A DNA stretch of 64,000 nucleotides from Plantactinospora sp040120695 (GTDB lineage: Bacteria > Actinomycetota > Actinomycetes > Mycobacteriales > Micromonosporaceae), in NCBI RefSeq assembly GCF_040120695.1, contig NZ_JBEEAC010000005.1, positions 186,001 through 250,000 of the forward strand, read 5' to 3'. The notes under the pieces are model-generated. The model was given only the letters and a program-made list of their open reading frames with translations, searched no databases and was not told the DNA's origin. The position numbers and the translations under genes are program-made. Shown one piece after another: positions 49,526-58,382 of this stretch. The stretch's first letter is position 1; each line of letters begins with the position of its first letter.

Positions 49526-52396
49526 GTGGACGAAACAGGGCAACCCGGAGCCCCCACACCGGGAGAGCACGGTAACGGGGCAGGCCCGCAGGGTGACCCG
49601 GCCCGTCCGGTCAACGGCTGGGCGGCCGACACAGGCTGGTCCGACGCCGAGACCGGCGTCGATCCGAACGGGCGGCAGTGGCACCAGACGGTCGAGCCGG
49701 CGGTGAGCCGCGGCTGGGGTGACCGCGCGGCCTACGGTCCCCGGCCGCTACCGGCGTCACCCGCCATCCCGATCCGGGAGTTCCGGCAGCCGGTCAACGG
49801 CGTGCACCTGGGCGAGGCGCCCGAGCCGGAGCGGGGCTGGGGCGGTGGGCCGGGCCAGCCGTACGAGGCGGAGGGGGCCGACCCGGCCGGCCGGGCGGGC
49901 GCCGGGCCAGAGCCACTGGGTGGCGCCGGCCCGGACCATCCGGCCCAGCAGGGACGGCTCCCGCAGGGCGAGCCGGATCTGTCCGGCAGCGCCCGGCACG
50001 CCTTCGGGGAGCCCGGTTACGGTGAGCCGGAACGCGCCGGCACGGGCCTGGCCGGGCAACCGCCGCGCTGGGGGGAGCCCGCGTCACCCGCCTATCCGGG
50101 ACCCACCTCCGCACCGCCGGTCGCGGTCTCGGGGCCGCCCGGCGCCGCGCCGGTACCCCCGGTGGTGACCTCGGGGCCGCCGGCCGCCGTCTCCGGACCG
50201 CCCGCCGTGACCTCCGGGCCGCCGTTCGGACCGCCCGGGCAGGGGGCCGGCGCGGCCACACCCGAGTACGCGGCCACACCCGAGTACCTGGTCGCGGCGG
50301 ACTTCGAGCGTGGTGGCTTCCGACCGCCGTCCGAGCCCGACCATCCGCCGGTGACCGAGATGACCGCGATGATGCCCGCCGTACCCCGGCAGCCGGACCG
50401 TTCCTCGACCCCGCCACCCGGCCCCGAACAGGTCGCCCCGGCGGCACCCGGCTGGCGTCCGGCGGAGGCGGACGAGCGCGGGCCGGCGCCGGTCCATCCA
50501 GCCGACGCCCGTGGCCAGGAGCCGGCGAGCTGGTCGTCCGGCTGGGCCCCGCCGTGGGCCCCGGCCGGCGCGCCCGCCGACCAGGAGGGCGCCCGACAGC
50601 CGGAGAGCCAGCACGCCGCCGAGGCAGTCGCGCAGGTCGAGCCGGCCCACGAACCGGAGACCCCCGGCGGCCGGGAGCAGCAGCACTGGTCCCCGAGCTG
50701 GGTCGACCATCCGGCGCAGCGGGTACCCGAGTCCCCGGCCGGGCCGTTCCCCCGGGAGGGCTCCGCCCTGCCGCCGTCGGTCAACCCCGGGTTCGCGGCG
50801 AACCCGGCGACGGCCCGGAGCTTCCCGACGGCCTCCGAGGCCGCGACCCGGCGGGCCACCGCGAGCGAGCCCACCGGCTACCCCGGCCCGGCCGGCCCAG
50901 GGCCGGATGCGCCGGGCTACCTGCCGGGTCCCGGCGGGCTGACCGGTCCGCTCGGGCCGGAGCCGTCCCGCTACCTCTCCGGTCCGGCCGGGCTGGCGCC
51001 CTCGGGGCCGGGCCCCGAGCCCTCGGGCCCGCCGTCCAGGTCCGGCCCGGGGGTGGAGTCAGCGGCCCATTCGCCGCCCGGCGCCGCCTCCGGTGCCGAA
51101 TCGTCCGGCTATCCGTCCGGGCCGGCCGGGCCGCCGCCCGGTGCCGAATCCTCCCGCTATTCGCCGGTCGGGCCGGCATCGGGATATCCGTACCGGCGGG
51201 AGGCGCTGGCGTTGCCGACCGGCCCGAGCCATCCCGGTGCGCCGTACCGCTATCCGGAGTCGGCCCCGGCGGAGCCCGCGCCCGCCGCCCGGCCGGCAGA
51301 CCTCGGTGACGTGTTGCCGCAACGCGTCCCGGCCGAGCCAGACGTACCCACCGTGCCGGAGCCACCCGCCGTGGAGCCGCCCGCCGAAACGCCCGAACTG
51401 GCCCGGATCGCCACCCATCTGCGTCGGGAGGACGGAGCGGCACAGCTGCACGAGCGACCGGACGGCTTCGACGTCAACGCGATTCTGGACGCGGTTCGGG
51501 GAGTCGCCGGGGTGCGCGACGCCTCGCTGCGTACCACCCCGGCCGGTGCGCACAGCCTGCGCCTGGACCTCGCCGACGGTGCCGATCCCGCCGAGGTGAG
51601 CCGGCACGTGGCACGGCTGCTACAGGAACGGATGGGGCTGGCCGCCGCCCCGCAGAACCTGCCCGGCACGCCGGCACCGGCCGCGCCCGGCTTCACCGGC
51701 ACCGCCGCGCCGCCCAGGCCCGGTGCGGCGCAGCCCCGGCACGGGCCACCGGCCGAGCCGGAGCGCCGGACCGAGCCCTCGCCCGAGGAGACACGTCGCC
51801 GGCACCAGGCACCGGGTCACCGGGGTCGGGCCACGGTCGGCGAGCCACCGACGGCGCAGCCCACCGAGCCGGGCCGGAGCGGTTCACCGGCCAGCGCCGG
51901 TACCAGCACCGGCGGCACCTTCTACTCCGGCAGCCCGGTCACCACCACCGAGACCGCGCCGTCCCGGCCGCTCAACCCGGGCGCGCCGCCCGGACCCCGG
52001 GTGATCATCGACCACGTGCAGGTCAGCACCTTCGGCCTGGACGCCACCGTCGAGGTACGGCTCGCCGCCGGGAAACAGCCGGCGGCCGGGCTGGCCACCG
52101 GTCCCGCCGTCGACGGGTACGTACTGCGACTCTGTGCCGTCGCGGCGGCCGCCGCCATCGACGAGCTGCTCAACGCCTCCGCCCGGGTCACCGAGCGGGG
52201 CCGGTGCTTCGTCGAGCATGCCGCGGTGGTGCCGTTCGGGAGCTGCGAGGTGGCCACCGTGGTGGTGCTGCTGGTCTGCGACGGCTGGGTCGAGCAGCTC
52301 GCCGGCTCGGCGCTGGTCTCCGGCGATCCGCGTCAGGCAGTGGTCCGAGCCACCCTGGCGGCGGTCAACCGCCGGCTTGAGGCGTTGCTCACCTGA
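49526..52396 (+). CDS. Large Pro/Gly/Ala-rich disordered protein with conserved C-terminal domain
   Basis: A 956-residue protein. Residues ~1-610 are low-complexity (PSGPGPEPSGPPSRSGPG-like runs) and almost surely disordered. Residues ~625-715 (ELARIATHLRREDGAAQLHERPDGFDVNAILDAVRGVAGVRDASLRTTPAGAH) look folded, with a GVRDASLR strand resembling Asp23 or metal-binding-like modules. After another linker, ~825-955 form a conserved alpha/beta domain (IIDHVQVSTFGLDATVEVRLAAG, LRLCAVAAAAAIDELL, CFVEHAAVVPFGSCEVATVVVLLVCDG). No signal peptide or transmembrane helix. AAGGAG lies 7 bases before GTG 49526. Function unknown. Confidence 0.72.
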   Translation: MDETGQPGAPTPGEHGNGAGPQGDPARPVNGWAADTGWSDAETGVDPNGRQWHQTVEPAVSRGWGDRAAYGPRPLPASPAIPIREFRQPVNGVHLGEAPEPERGWGGGPGQPYEAEGADPAGRAGAGPEPLGGAGPDHPAQQGRLPQGEPDLSGSARHAFGEPGYGEPERAGTGLAGQPPRWGEPASPAYPGPTSAPPVAVSGPPGAAPVPPVVTSGPPAAVSGPPAVTSGPPFGPPGQGAGAATPEYAATPEYLVAADFERGGFRPPSEPDHPPVTEMTAMMPAVPRQPDRSSTPPPGPEQVAPAAPGWRPAEADERGPAPVHPADARGQEPASWSSGWAPPWAPAGAPADQEGARQPESQHAAEAVAQVEPAHEPETPGGREQQHWSPSWVDHPAQRVPESPAGPFPREGSALPPSVNPGFAANPATARSFPTASEAATRRATASEPTGYPGPAGPGPDAPGYLPGPGGLTGPLGPEPSRYLSGPAGLAPSGPGPEPSGPPSRSGPGVESAAHSPPGAASGAESSGYPSGPAGPPPGAESSRYSPVGPASGYPYRREALALPTGPSHPGAPYRYPESAPAEPAPAARPADLGDVLPQRVPAEPDVPTVPEPPAVEPPAETPELARIATHLRREDGAAQLHERPDGFDVNAILDAVRGVAGVRDASLRTTPAGAHSLRLDLADGADPAEVSRHVARLLQERMGLAAAPQNLPGTPAPAAPGFTGTAAPPRPGAAQPRHGPPAEPERRTEPSPEETRRRHQAPGHRGRATVGEPPTAQPTEPGRSGSPASAGTSTGGTFYSGSPVTTTETAPSRPLNPGAPPGPRVIIDHVQVSTFGLDATVEVRLAAGKQPAAGLATGPAVDGYVLRLCAVAAAAAIDELLNASARVTERGRCFVEHAAVVPFGSCEVATVVVLLVCDGWVEQLAGSALVSGDPRQAVVRATLAAVNRRLEALLT

Positions 52397-52521
52397 CCCG
52401 TCGCCTCGGCGACCGGAGCGGCGGGGCAAACGGCACGAAGCGGGGCGGAGGCGTCCAGAAGTTGTCTCCGTCCCGCACCGCCCCGGCGACGGGGCAGCGG
52501 AACGGTAGGCACACTTGACGG

Positions 52522-53487
52522 ATGAAGCGTGCGCTGCTTGCGGCGGACGAGTCGATCGCTCGGGACGAGGTCCCGCCGCCCTGGCCCGGCCGGGACGTAC
52601 GGATCGACGGCTCGATCACCCACGTCCGCCAGACCCCGGCTACCCGCCCCGACGCCGAGCCCGCGCTCTACGTGCACGGGCTGGGCGGCTCGGCCCAGAA
52701 CTGGACGGACCTCGCTGGCCTGCTCGCCGACCGGCTCGACGGGCACGCCATCGACCTGCCCGGCTTCGGGCGGAGCGACCCGGCCCGGAAGTACACCATC
52801 CCGGCCTTCGCCGACCGGGTCATCCGGTACCTCGAGCACTCCGGCCGGGGACCGGTGCACCTGCTCGGCAACTCGCTCGGCGGGGCGGTCTCGGTACGCG
52901 TCGCGGGGCTCCGCCCCGACCTGGTCCGTACGCTCACCCTGGTCGCACCGGCGATGCCGTTCCTCGACCCGCGCCGGTCTCTCCAGGGTCGGGTACTGCC
53001 CCTGCTGGCGGTGCCGGGAGCGGAACGGTTCGCGTCGCGCTGGCTGACCCACCTGCCGCCGGAGGAGATCGCCCGGCAGGTGATGGAGGCGTGTGTCGCC
53101 GACACCACCCGGATCTGCGACCAACGCCGGTTGGAGGCGGTCGAGGAGATCCGGATCCGGTACACCGCCGCCCACTATCCGGCGGCCTATCTGCGTACGC
53201 TGCGCGGCCTGGTCGGCAGTTTCGTCCGGGCGTACCTGCCCGGGTCCGGCTCGCTGTGGCGGATCGCCGGCCTGGTCACCGCGCCGACGCTGGTGATCGG
53301 CGGCGGGCAGGACCGGCTGGTCGACGTCCGGGTGGCCGCGCAGGTGGCCCGGGCGATCCCGGACAGCCGGCTGCTGATGCTGGCCGGCGTCGGGCATGTC
53401 CCGCAGATGGAGGTGCCCCGGACGGTCGCCCGGGCGGTGCTGGCGCTGCTGGACGAGACCAGTCAGCTGCCGACCGTTTCCCGCTGA
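52522..53487 (+). CDS. alpha/beta hydrolase
   Basis: A 321-residue alpha/beta-fold hydrolase. YVHGLGGSAQNW is the oxyanion loop, DLPGFGRSD the second conserved loop, LLGNSLGGAVSVRVA the nucleophile elbow (Ser), VIGGGQDRLVDVR the acid and GVGHVPQMEVP the His. The cap domain lies between ~165 and ~250. It is cytoplasmic by lack of a signal. It occupies the spot in the conserved actinobacterial block between TetR and DUF3152. Substrate unknown. Five degenerate repeat units begin on its stop codon. Confidence 0.88.
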   Translation: MKRALLAADESIARDEVPPPWPGRDVRIDGSITHVRQTPATRPDAEPALYVHGLGGSAQNWTDLAGLLADRLDGHAIDLPGFGRSDPARKYTIPAFADRVIRYLEHSGRGPVHLLGNSLGGAVSVRVAGLRPDLVRTLTLVAPAMPFLDPRRSLQGRVLPLLAVPGAERFASRWLTHLPPEEIARQVMEACVADTTRICDQRRLEAVEEIRIRYTAAHYPAAYLRTLRGLVGSFVRAYLPGSGSLWRIAGLVTAPTLVIGGGQDRLVDVRVAAQVARAIPDSRLLMLAGVGHVPQMEVPRTVARAVLALLDETSQLPTVSR

Positions 53488-53606
53488 CCACCGTCGGCCG
53501 AGGCCCGGCTGACCGCCGTCGGTAGTGGGCCCGGCTGACCGCCACCGGTTCGGGGGCCCAGCTGACTGCCACCGGTTCGGGGGCGGCTGACCGCCGTCGG
53601 CCGGAG
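53483..53606. repeat. Five degenerate 25-27-bp tandem units starting on a stop codon
   Basis: Units begin GCTGACC at 53483, 53508 and roughly every 26 bases to about 53606 (core GCTGACCGCCGTCGG). The first includes the TGA stop of the hydrolase gene. Confidence 0.85.
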
Positions 53607-53731
53607 TTCGTGGGTGACCGCCCACCGACCGCGCCGGTCGGGTCCGGTGGGGGTCGCCGTCCGCCGACCCGGGCGGGTGATCCGGGACGCCCGGTGCAAC
53701 CGACCGGGTGGGCCAGGCGTACTAAAGAAGC

Positions 53732-54637
53732 GTGTGGAGACGAGAGCCTTACCAACCCCCGGCACCGGGTGCCCCAGCGCCGTCCTCCGGCTCGCCCGGC
53801 CGACGCCGGGCCCGGCGGTTCCGAGCCGGCCGGAGGCTGGTGGTGCTCATGGTGGGCCTGGCCGGCGCGGTCGCGGTGGTCGGGATCCTGGTGCCACCCG
53901 CCGACCGGTTGACCGGGGACGAGCAGCCGGCCGCCGCCGAGCCGGCCGTAGCGGCCGCGACCCCGGCCGCCGCGACCGTCGCCCCGACACTCACCCCCAC
54001 CCCCACCCCGAGTCAGCCGGTGACTCCGGCACTGCGGCTCGCCGGCCCGGTGCCGTCGACCGGGCCGGGTAGCTTCATCTACGCCACCGGCCGGGGCGAG
54101 GTGCTGGGCCGGGCCGGGACGGTGCGGCGCTATCGGGTGGCGGTGGAGCGCAACATCGACGAGCACCTCACGGAGTTCACCGCGAAGGTGGACGACTCGC
54201 TGGCCGACCCGCGCAGTTGGATCGGCAGCGGGCGGCTGCGGTTGCAGCGGGTGCCGGACAAGGCGGGCCACGACTTCACGGTCTACCTGGTCACCGCCGG
54301 TACGGCCCGCCGGATGTGCGCGGCGTCCGGGGTCGACATCCGGGTCGGCGGCAAGCCGTACACCTCGTGTCGGGGCAGCGGCCGGGTGATCATCAACCTG
54401 GAGCGCTGGATGCGGTCCGTTCCGCACTACGTGGAGGCGAAGGTGCCGCTGGACCGGTACCGGACGTACGTGGTCAACCACGAGGTCGGGCACGAGTTGG
54501 GGCATGGGCACGAGCGCTGTCCCCGCGACGGTCGGGCCGCCCCGGTGATGATGCAGCAGACGCTCTTCCTCGACGGTTGCGTGGCCAACCCGTGGCCGTA
54601 CCTGTCGGGGAAGCGGTACGTCGGCCCCTCGCTGTGA
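53732..54637 (+). CDS. DUF3152 membrane-anchored metzincin-like metalloprotease
   Basis: A 301-residue protein. A basic N-terminus (RRRARRFRAGRRL) leads into a transmembrane helix (VVLMVGLAGAVAVVGILV, ~37-54), then a Pro/Thr-rich stalk and an extracellular catalytic domain (~110-300). HEVGHELGHGHERCP near residue 250 is a metzincin-type zinc site (HExxHxxGH), and downstream VMMQQT corresponds to the Met-turn. C residues (CAASG, CRGSG, CP, DGC) probably form disulfides. Substrates are unknown. GTG 53732 is used. MoeZ lies downstream, as in other actinobacteria. Confidence 0.86.
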   Translation: MWRREPYQPPAPGAPAPSSGSPGRRRARRFRAGRRLVVLMVGLAGAVAVVGILVPPADRLTGDEQPAAAEPAVAAATPAAATVAPTLTPTPTPSQPVTPALRLAGPVPSTGPGSFIYATGRGEVLGRAGTVRRYRVAVERNIDEHLTEFTAKVDDSLADPRSWIGSGRLRLQRVPDKAGHDFTVYLVTAGTARRMCAASGVDIRVGGKPYTSCRGSGRVIINLERWMRSVPHYVEAKVPLDRYRTYVVNHEVGHELGHGHERCPRDGRAAPVMMQQTLFLDGCVANPWPYLSGKRYVGPSL

Positions 54638-54815
54638 CCGGGGCAGAGCGCTCGGCTGATTCCCCGACCGGCAGTCCTATTCCCGCTCCCGGATTTCGGG
54701 CAGGTGTTTCAGCTCATGGCCGGTTCGCGCTCCGGCGAGGAACAATGGGCCGGACATGCCACTGTCAATGCGCTCAGCCGCCCGCTGAGCGAGGATCCGA
54801 ACCGGGGAGTCCACC

Positions 54816-55997
54816 GTGTCATTGCCCCCGCTCGTCGAGCCCGCCGCCGAGCTGACCGTTGACGAGATCCGCCGCTACTCACGCCACCTGATCATCCCGG
54901 ACGTCGGGGTCGAGGGGCAGAAGCGGCTGAAGAACGCCCGGGTGCTCTGCGTCGGCGCCGGCGGCCTCGGCTCGCCCGCCCTGTTGTACCTGGCCGCGGC
55001 CGGGGTCGGCACGCTGGGCATCATCGATTTCGACACCGTCGACGAGTCGAACCTGCAACGGCAGATCATCCACGGCGTCTCGGACATCGGCCGGTCGAAG
55101 GCCGAGTCCGCCGCGTCGAGCATCCGCGAGATCAACCCGCTGGTACGGGTCGAGATCCACGACACCACCCTGGACCGGGACAACGTGCTGGAGATCTTCG
55201 GCCAGTACGACCTGATCGTCGACGGTACGGACAACTTCGCCACCCGCTACATGGTCAACGACGCGGCCGTACTGCTCGGCAAGCCGTACGTCTGGGGGTC
55301 GATCTACCGGTTCGACGGGCAGGCGTCGGTGTTCTGGGCCGAGCACGGCCCCTGCTACCGCTGCCTCTACCCGGAGCCGCCGCCGCCCGGCATGGTGCCG
55401 TCCTGCGCCGAGGGCGGTGTGCTCGGTGTGCTCTGCGCGTCGGTCGGCGCGATCCAGGTGACCGAGGCGATCAAGCTGCTGACCGGGATCGGCGAGCCGC
55501 TGGTCGGCCGGCTGACGGTCTACGACGCGCTGGAGATGTCGTACCGGAAGATCAAGGTCCGCAAGGACCCGAACTGCGCGCTCTGCGGGGAGAACCCGAC
55601 CGTCACCGAGCTGCTGGCCGACTACGAGGACTTCTGCGGTGGGGTGTCGCCGGAGGCCGAGGAGGCGGTGGCCGACTCCACCATCACGGTCCGGGAGCTG
55701 AAGGAGTGGCAGGACGCCGGCAAGGACATCTTCCTGGTCGACGTCCGGGAACCGGCGGAGTACGAGATCGTCCGCATCCCCGGCGCGACGCTGATCCCGA
55801 AGGGTGACATCCTCTCCGGCGCCGCCCTGGCCACGTTGCCGCAGGACAGGCAGATCGTGCTGCACTGCAAGTCCGGCGTACGGTCCGCCGAGGCGCTGGC
55901 CGCGCTGAAGGCCGCCGGGTTCCGGGACGCGGTGCACGTCCGTGGCGGAGTGCTCTCCTGGATCAAGCAGATCGACCCGTCGTTGCCCGCCTACTGA
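54816..55997 (+). CDS. moeZ: MoeZ-type adenylyltransferase/sulfurtransferase (ThiF-rhodanese)
   Basis: A 393-residue fusion. Residues ~10-250 are a ThiF/MoeB E1-like adenylyltransferase: RYSRHLIIPDVGVEGQKRL, VLCVGAGGLGSPALLYLAAAGVG (ATP loop), DFDTVDESNLQRQ, and DGTDNFATRYMVNDAA. Zinc Cys are in CYRCLYPEP and CALCGE. A rhodanese domain (~275-393) has the active Cys in LHCKSGVRSAEAL. Such proteins activate the C-terminal glycine of sulfur carrier proteins (MoaD, CysO and others) and load sulfur for cofactor and cysteine synthesis. GTG 54816. A long inverted repeat begins on its stop codon. Confidence 0.93.
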   Translation: MSLPPLVEPAAELTVDEIRRYSRHLIIPDVGVEGQKRLKNARVLCVGAGGLGSPALLYLAAAGVGTLGIIDFDTVDESNLQRQIIHGVSDIGRSKAESAASSIREINPLVRVEIHDTTLDRDNVLEIFGQYDLIVDGTDNFATRYMVNDAAVLLGKPYVWGSIYRFDGQASVFWAEHGPCYRCLYPEPPPPGMVPSCAEGGVLGVLCASVGAIQVTEAIKLLTGIGEPLVGRLTVYDALEMSYRKIKVRKDPNCALCGENPTVTELLADYEDFCGGVSPEAEEAVADSTITVRELKEWQDAGKDIFLVDVREPAEYEIVRIPGATLIPKGDILSGAALATLPQDRQIVLHCKSGVRSAEALAALKAAGFRDAVHVRGGVLSWIKQIDPSLPAY

Positions 55998-56087
55998 ACC
56001 TTTTTCAACCTCCCCCTTGCGGTCCGTCGGAGCGCACGGTCGGACGCGGTGTGTGAGCGCCGCGCGGTTCAGGTTGAGAAAGGTTCA
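55995..56087. repeat. 17-bp inverted repeat beginning on the moeZ stop codon
   Basis: TGAACCTTTTTCAACCT (55995-56011) is complementary to AGGTTGAGAAAGGTTCA (56071-56087) with a single mismatch, across a 59-base loop. The left arm starts with the TGA stop. Confidence 0.7.
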
Positions 56088-56118
56088 CTGATCCGCACCG
56101 GGCCCGGCCCGGTCACCG

Positions 56119-56159
56119 GCGACGCGGGGCAGTTCCCTTCCGGAACTGCCCCGCGTCGC
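56119..56159. terminator. 18-bp hairpin terminator after moeZ
   Basis: Bases 56119-56136 pair perfectly with 56142-56159 around the 5-base loop CTTCC. It insulates moeZ from the ABC exporter operon. Confidence 0.75.
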
Positions 56160-56188
56160 GTTGCCGACAGCATCCCTGATGCCTCATG

Positions 56189-56202
56189 TAGTAGATGTAC
56201 TA
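56189..56202. promoter_or_regulatory. TAGTA-N4-TACTA operator overlapping the -10 region
   Basis: TAGTAGATGTACTA is a perfect 5-bp inverted repeat with a 4-base spacer. TACTAT at 56198-56203 is a good -10 box, so the palindrome overlaps it. It lies 38 bases before the ABC ATPase start, and a regulator bound here would block transcription. The XRE protein encoded at the end of the same operon is the obvious candidate. Confidence 0.6.
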
Positions 56203-56240
56203 TCTTCTCGCACAGTTATTGGACGAGGAGGTGTAGATCT

Positions 56241-57212
56241 ATGACCATGGCCGAGACTCCGGGCCGAATCTCCGAGCCCGTCGGGTCGCCGGTCGAGCAG
56301 CCCGTGCTGGACGTCCGTGATCTGCGGATGCGCTACGGCAGCACGGACGTGCTGACCGGCGTCACGTTCACCGCCCGGACCGGCGAGGTGCTGGCGCTGC
56401 TCGGCCCCAACGGTGCCGGTAAGACGACCACCATCGAGATCCTGGAGGGGTTCCGGATGCGGTCGGCCGGCGAGGTCACCGTGCTCGGGGTGGACCCGGC
56501 GCACGGCGACGAGCGGTGGCGGGCCCGGCTGGGCGTGGTGCTCCAGTCCTGGCGCGACCACGCCAAATGGCGGGTGCGCGAGCTGCTCGCCCACCTCGGC
56601 TCGTACTACCGGCCCTACTCGACCGACCGGATCCGCCGCCCGTGGGACGTCGACGAGCTGGTCGACGCCGTCGGGCTCAACGCGCACGCCGGCAAGCGGG
56701 TCGGCCAGCTCTCCGGCGGGCAGCGGCGGCGGCTGGACGTCGCGATCGGCATCGTCGGCCGCCCCGAGCTGCTCTTCCTCGACGAGCCCACGGCCGGGTT
56801 CGACCCGGAGGCCCGGCGCGAGTTCCACGAACTGGTGCACCGGCTCACCGACCTGGAGCAGACCACGATCCTGCTCACCACGCACGACCTTGACGAGGCC
56901 GAGAAGCTGGCCGACCGGATCCTGATCCTGGCCGGCGGCTCGATCGTCGCCGACGGCTCGGCTGACCAGCTGTCCCGGCGGATCTCCGCGGAGGCCGAGG
57001 TCAAGTGGAGCCGGGACGGGCAGCGGTTCGTGCACGCCACCACCGACGCCACCAGGTTCGTCCGGGAGCTGTTCCAGCAGTACGGCGACGCCGTCGCCGA
57101 CCTGGAGGTCCGCCGGGCGAGCCTGGAGGACACCTACATGGCGATGGTCCGCGAGGTCGAGTCCGGCCGGAGCCTCGCCACGCTGCGCGAGTTCGAGGAG
57201 GCGGGCCGATGA
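56241..57212 (+). CDS. ABC exporter ATP-binding protein
   Basis: A 323-residue ATPase of the drug/antibiotic export type. Walker A is GPNGAGKTTT (~55), the Q-loop reads VVLQSWRDH, the signature LSGGQRRRLDVAIGI, Walker B LLFLDEPTAGFDP, and the H-loop TTHDLDEAEKL. The C-terminal ~75 residues form the DUF4162-type tail ending in SLEDTYMAMV. ATG 56241 follows GAGGAGG by 9 bases; the open frame back to 56049 crosses the terminator. It overlaps the permease gene by four bases. The transported compound is unknown. Confidence 0.92.
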   Translation: MTMAETPGRISEPVGSPVEQPVLDVRDLRMRYGSTDVLTGVTFTARTGEVLALLGPNGAGKTTTIEILEGFRMRSAGEVTVLGVDPAHGDERWRARLGVVLQSWRDHAKWRVRELLAHLGSYYRPYSTDRIRRPWDVDELVDAVGLNAHAGKRVGQLSGGQRRRLDVAIGIVGRPELLFLDEPTAGFDPEARREFHELVHRLTDLEQTTILLTTHDLDEAEKLADRILILAGGSIVADGSADQLSRRISAEAEVKWSRDGQRFVHATTDATRFVRELFQQYGDAVADLEVRRASLEDTYMAMVREVESGRSLATLREFEEAGR

Positions 57213-58060
57213 ACCCGATGGTGACGGCGCTGCGGGCCGGGCTGCGTCGCGGCGGGATCGAGGTGCGGCAGAGCCTGGTCAGCGTGCAGGACCTGTGGAA
57301 CTACTTCTTCCCCAACCTGGTGTTCCTGGTCGTCATGTTCTTCATGCGGGACGCCACGGTGCCCGGCACGAGCTTCTCGCTCGGCGGCCGTACGCTGCCC
57401 AGTCTGCTCGGCGGCGGGCTGGCGTTCAGCGCGCTGGTGACGATGATGATGACGCTCACCGTGGAGCGCGAGGACGGCACCCTGCTGCGGGCCAAGGCGA
57501 TCCCTAACGGCATGCTCGGCTATCTGGTCGGCAAGGTGGTGCAGGTCTCCGGGATGGCGCTGATCAGCTCCGTCATCCTGTTGGTCCCCGGAGTGTTCCT
57601 GGTGGACGGCGTGCAACTGCGCGGTCCCGGCGCCTGGCTGACCCTGCTCTGGGTACTCGTCCTCGGCCTGGTCGCCTGCCTGCCGCTCGGCGCGGTCCTC
57701 GGCTCGCTCTTCGCCAACCCCCGCAACGTCGGGGTCATCATGTTGCCTATGATGGGCCTCGTCGCGACCTCGGGGATCTTCTATCCGATCACCAACTTCC
57801 CGGGCTGGTTGCAGTGGATCGGCCAGGCGTTCCCGGTCTACTGGCTGGGCCTGGGCACCCGGTCGGCACTGCTGCCGCCCGAGCTGGCGGCGGTCGAGAT
57901 CGGTGGGTCCTGGCGGCACCTGGAGACGTTCGGCATGCTCGCCGGCTGGGTCGTGCTGGGTCTGGTGGTGGCGCCGATCGTGTTGCGCCGGATGGCCCGG
58001 CGGGAATCCGGTTCGAGCGTCGCCGCTCGGAAGGAGAAGGCGATGCAGAGGATCGCTTGA
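57209..58060 (+). CDS. ABC-2 type exporter permease
   Basis: A 283-residue membrane protein with six helices. The cytoplasmic start (MVTALRAGLRRGGIEVRQS) precedes LWNYFFPNLVFLVVMFFM. The ABC-2 consensus lies in MMMTLTVEREDGTLLRAKAIPNGMLGYLVGKVVQ and VIMLPMMGLVATSGIFYPITNFPGWLQWIGQAFPVYW. ATG 57209 overlaps the ATPase stop. Its own stop overlaps the XRE start (TGATG), so the three genes form one tightly coupled operon. Confidence 0.92.
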   Translation: MNPMVTALRAGLRRGGIEVRQSLVSVQDLWNYFFPNLVFLVVMFFMRDATVPGTSFSLGGRTLPSLLGGGLAFSALVTMMMTLTVEREDGTLLRAKAIPNGMLGYLVGKVVQVSGMALISSVILLVPGVFLVDGVQLRGPGAWLTLLWVLVLGLVACLPLGAVLGSLFANPRNVGVIMLPMMGLVATSGIFYPITNFPGWLQWIGQAFPVYWLGLGTRSALLPPELAAVEIGGSWRHLETFGMLAGWVVLGLVVAPIVLRRMARRESGSSVAARKEKAMQRIA

Positions 58061-58302
58061 TGAGCGAGGCGATCTACAACCGCATCGCGGTGCTCCGGGC
58101 CGAGCGCGGGATCTCCCGCCGGGATCTCGCCGACGCGCTCGGGGTGCACTACCAGACGGTCGGTTACCTGGAACGCGGCGAATACAACCCGAGCCTGCAC
58201 CTGGCACTTCGGATAGCGCGTTACTTCGAGGTCCCGGTGGAGGTGGTCTTCTCCACCGAGCCCTTCCCCCGGATCGGGGCCGCCGAACGGGCCTCGGCCT
58301 GA
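58060..58302 (+). CDS. Small XRE-family regulator of the ABC exporter operon
   Basis: An 80-residue protein that is essentially one HTH: NRIAVLRAERGISRRDLADALGVHYQTVGYLERGEYNPSLHLALRIARYFEVPVEVVF. This is the compact helix-turn-helix common in actinobacterial and firmicute YozG/PF01381 regulators. It overlaps the permease stop by one base. It probably binds the TAGTA-N4-TACTA site at 56189 and adjusts exporter expression (inference from operon and site). Confidence 0.9.
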   Translation: MSEAIYNRIAVLRAERGISRRDLADALGVHYQTVGYLERGEYNPSLHLALRIARYFEVPVEVVFSTEPFPRIGAAERASA

Positions 58303-58323
58303 GGCCACCGGACGGGCTTCGAC

Positions 58324-58363
58324 CCGAGCCGGCGGCCCGGCACCCGCCGGTCGGCCGGCTCGG
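58324..58363. terminator. 10-bp hairpin between convergent XRE and proB genes
   Basis: CCGAGCCGGC (58324-58333) pairs with GCCGGCTCGG (58354-58363) around a 20-base loop. Weaker than the other terminators in the window because of its loop length. Confidence 0.5.
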
Positions 58364-58382
58364 ACCGGCGGCACCGGGTCGC

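Noticed and set aside
53483..53606. Possible CRISPR array
   Set aside because: Units are contiguous and degenerate with no spacers, and no cas genes are near.
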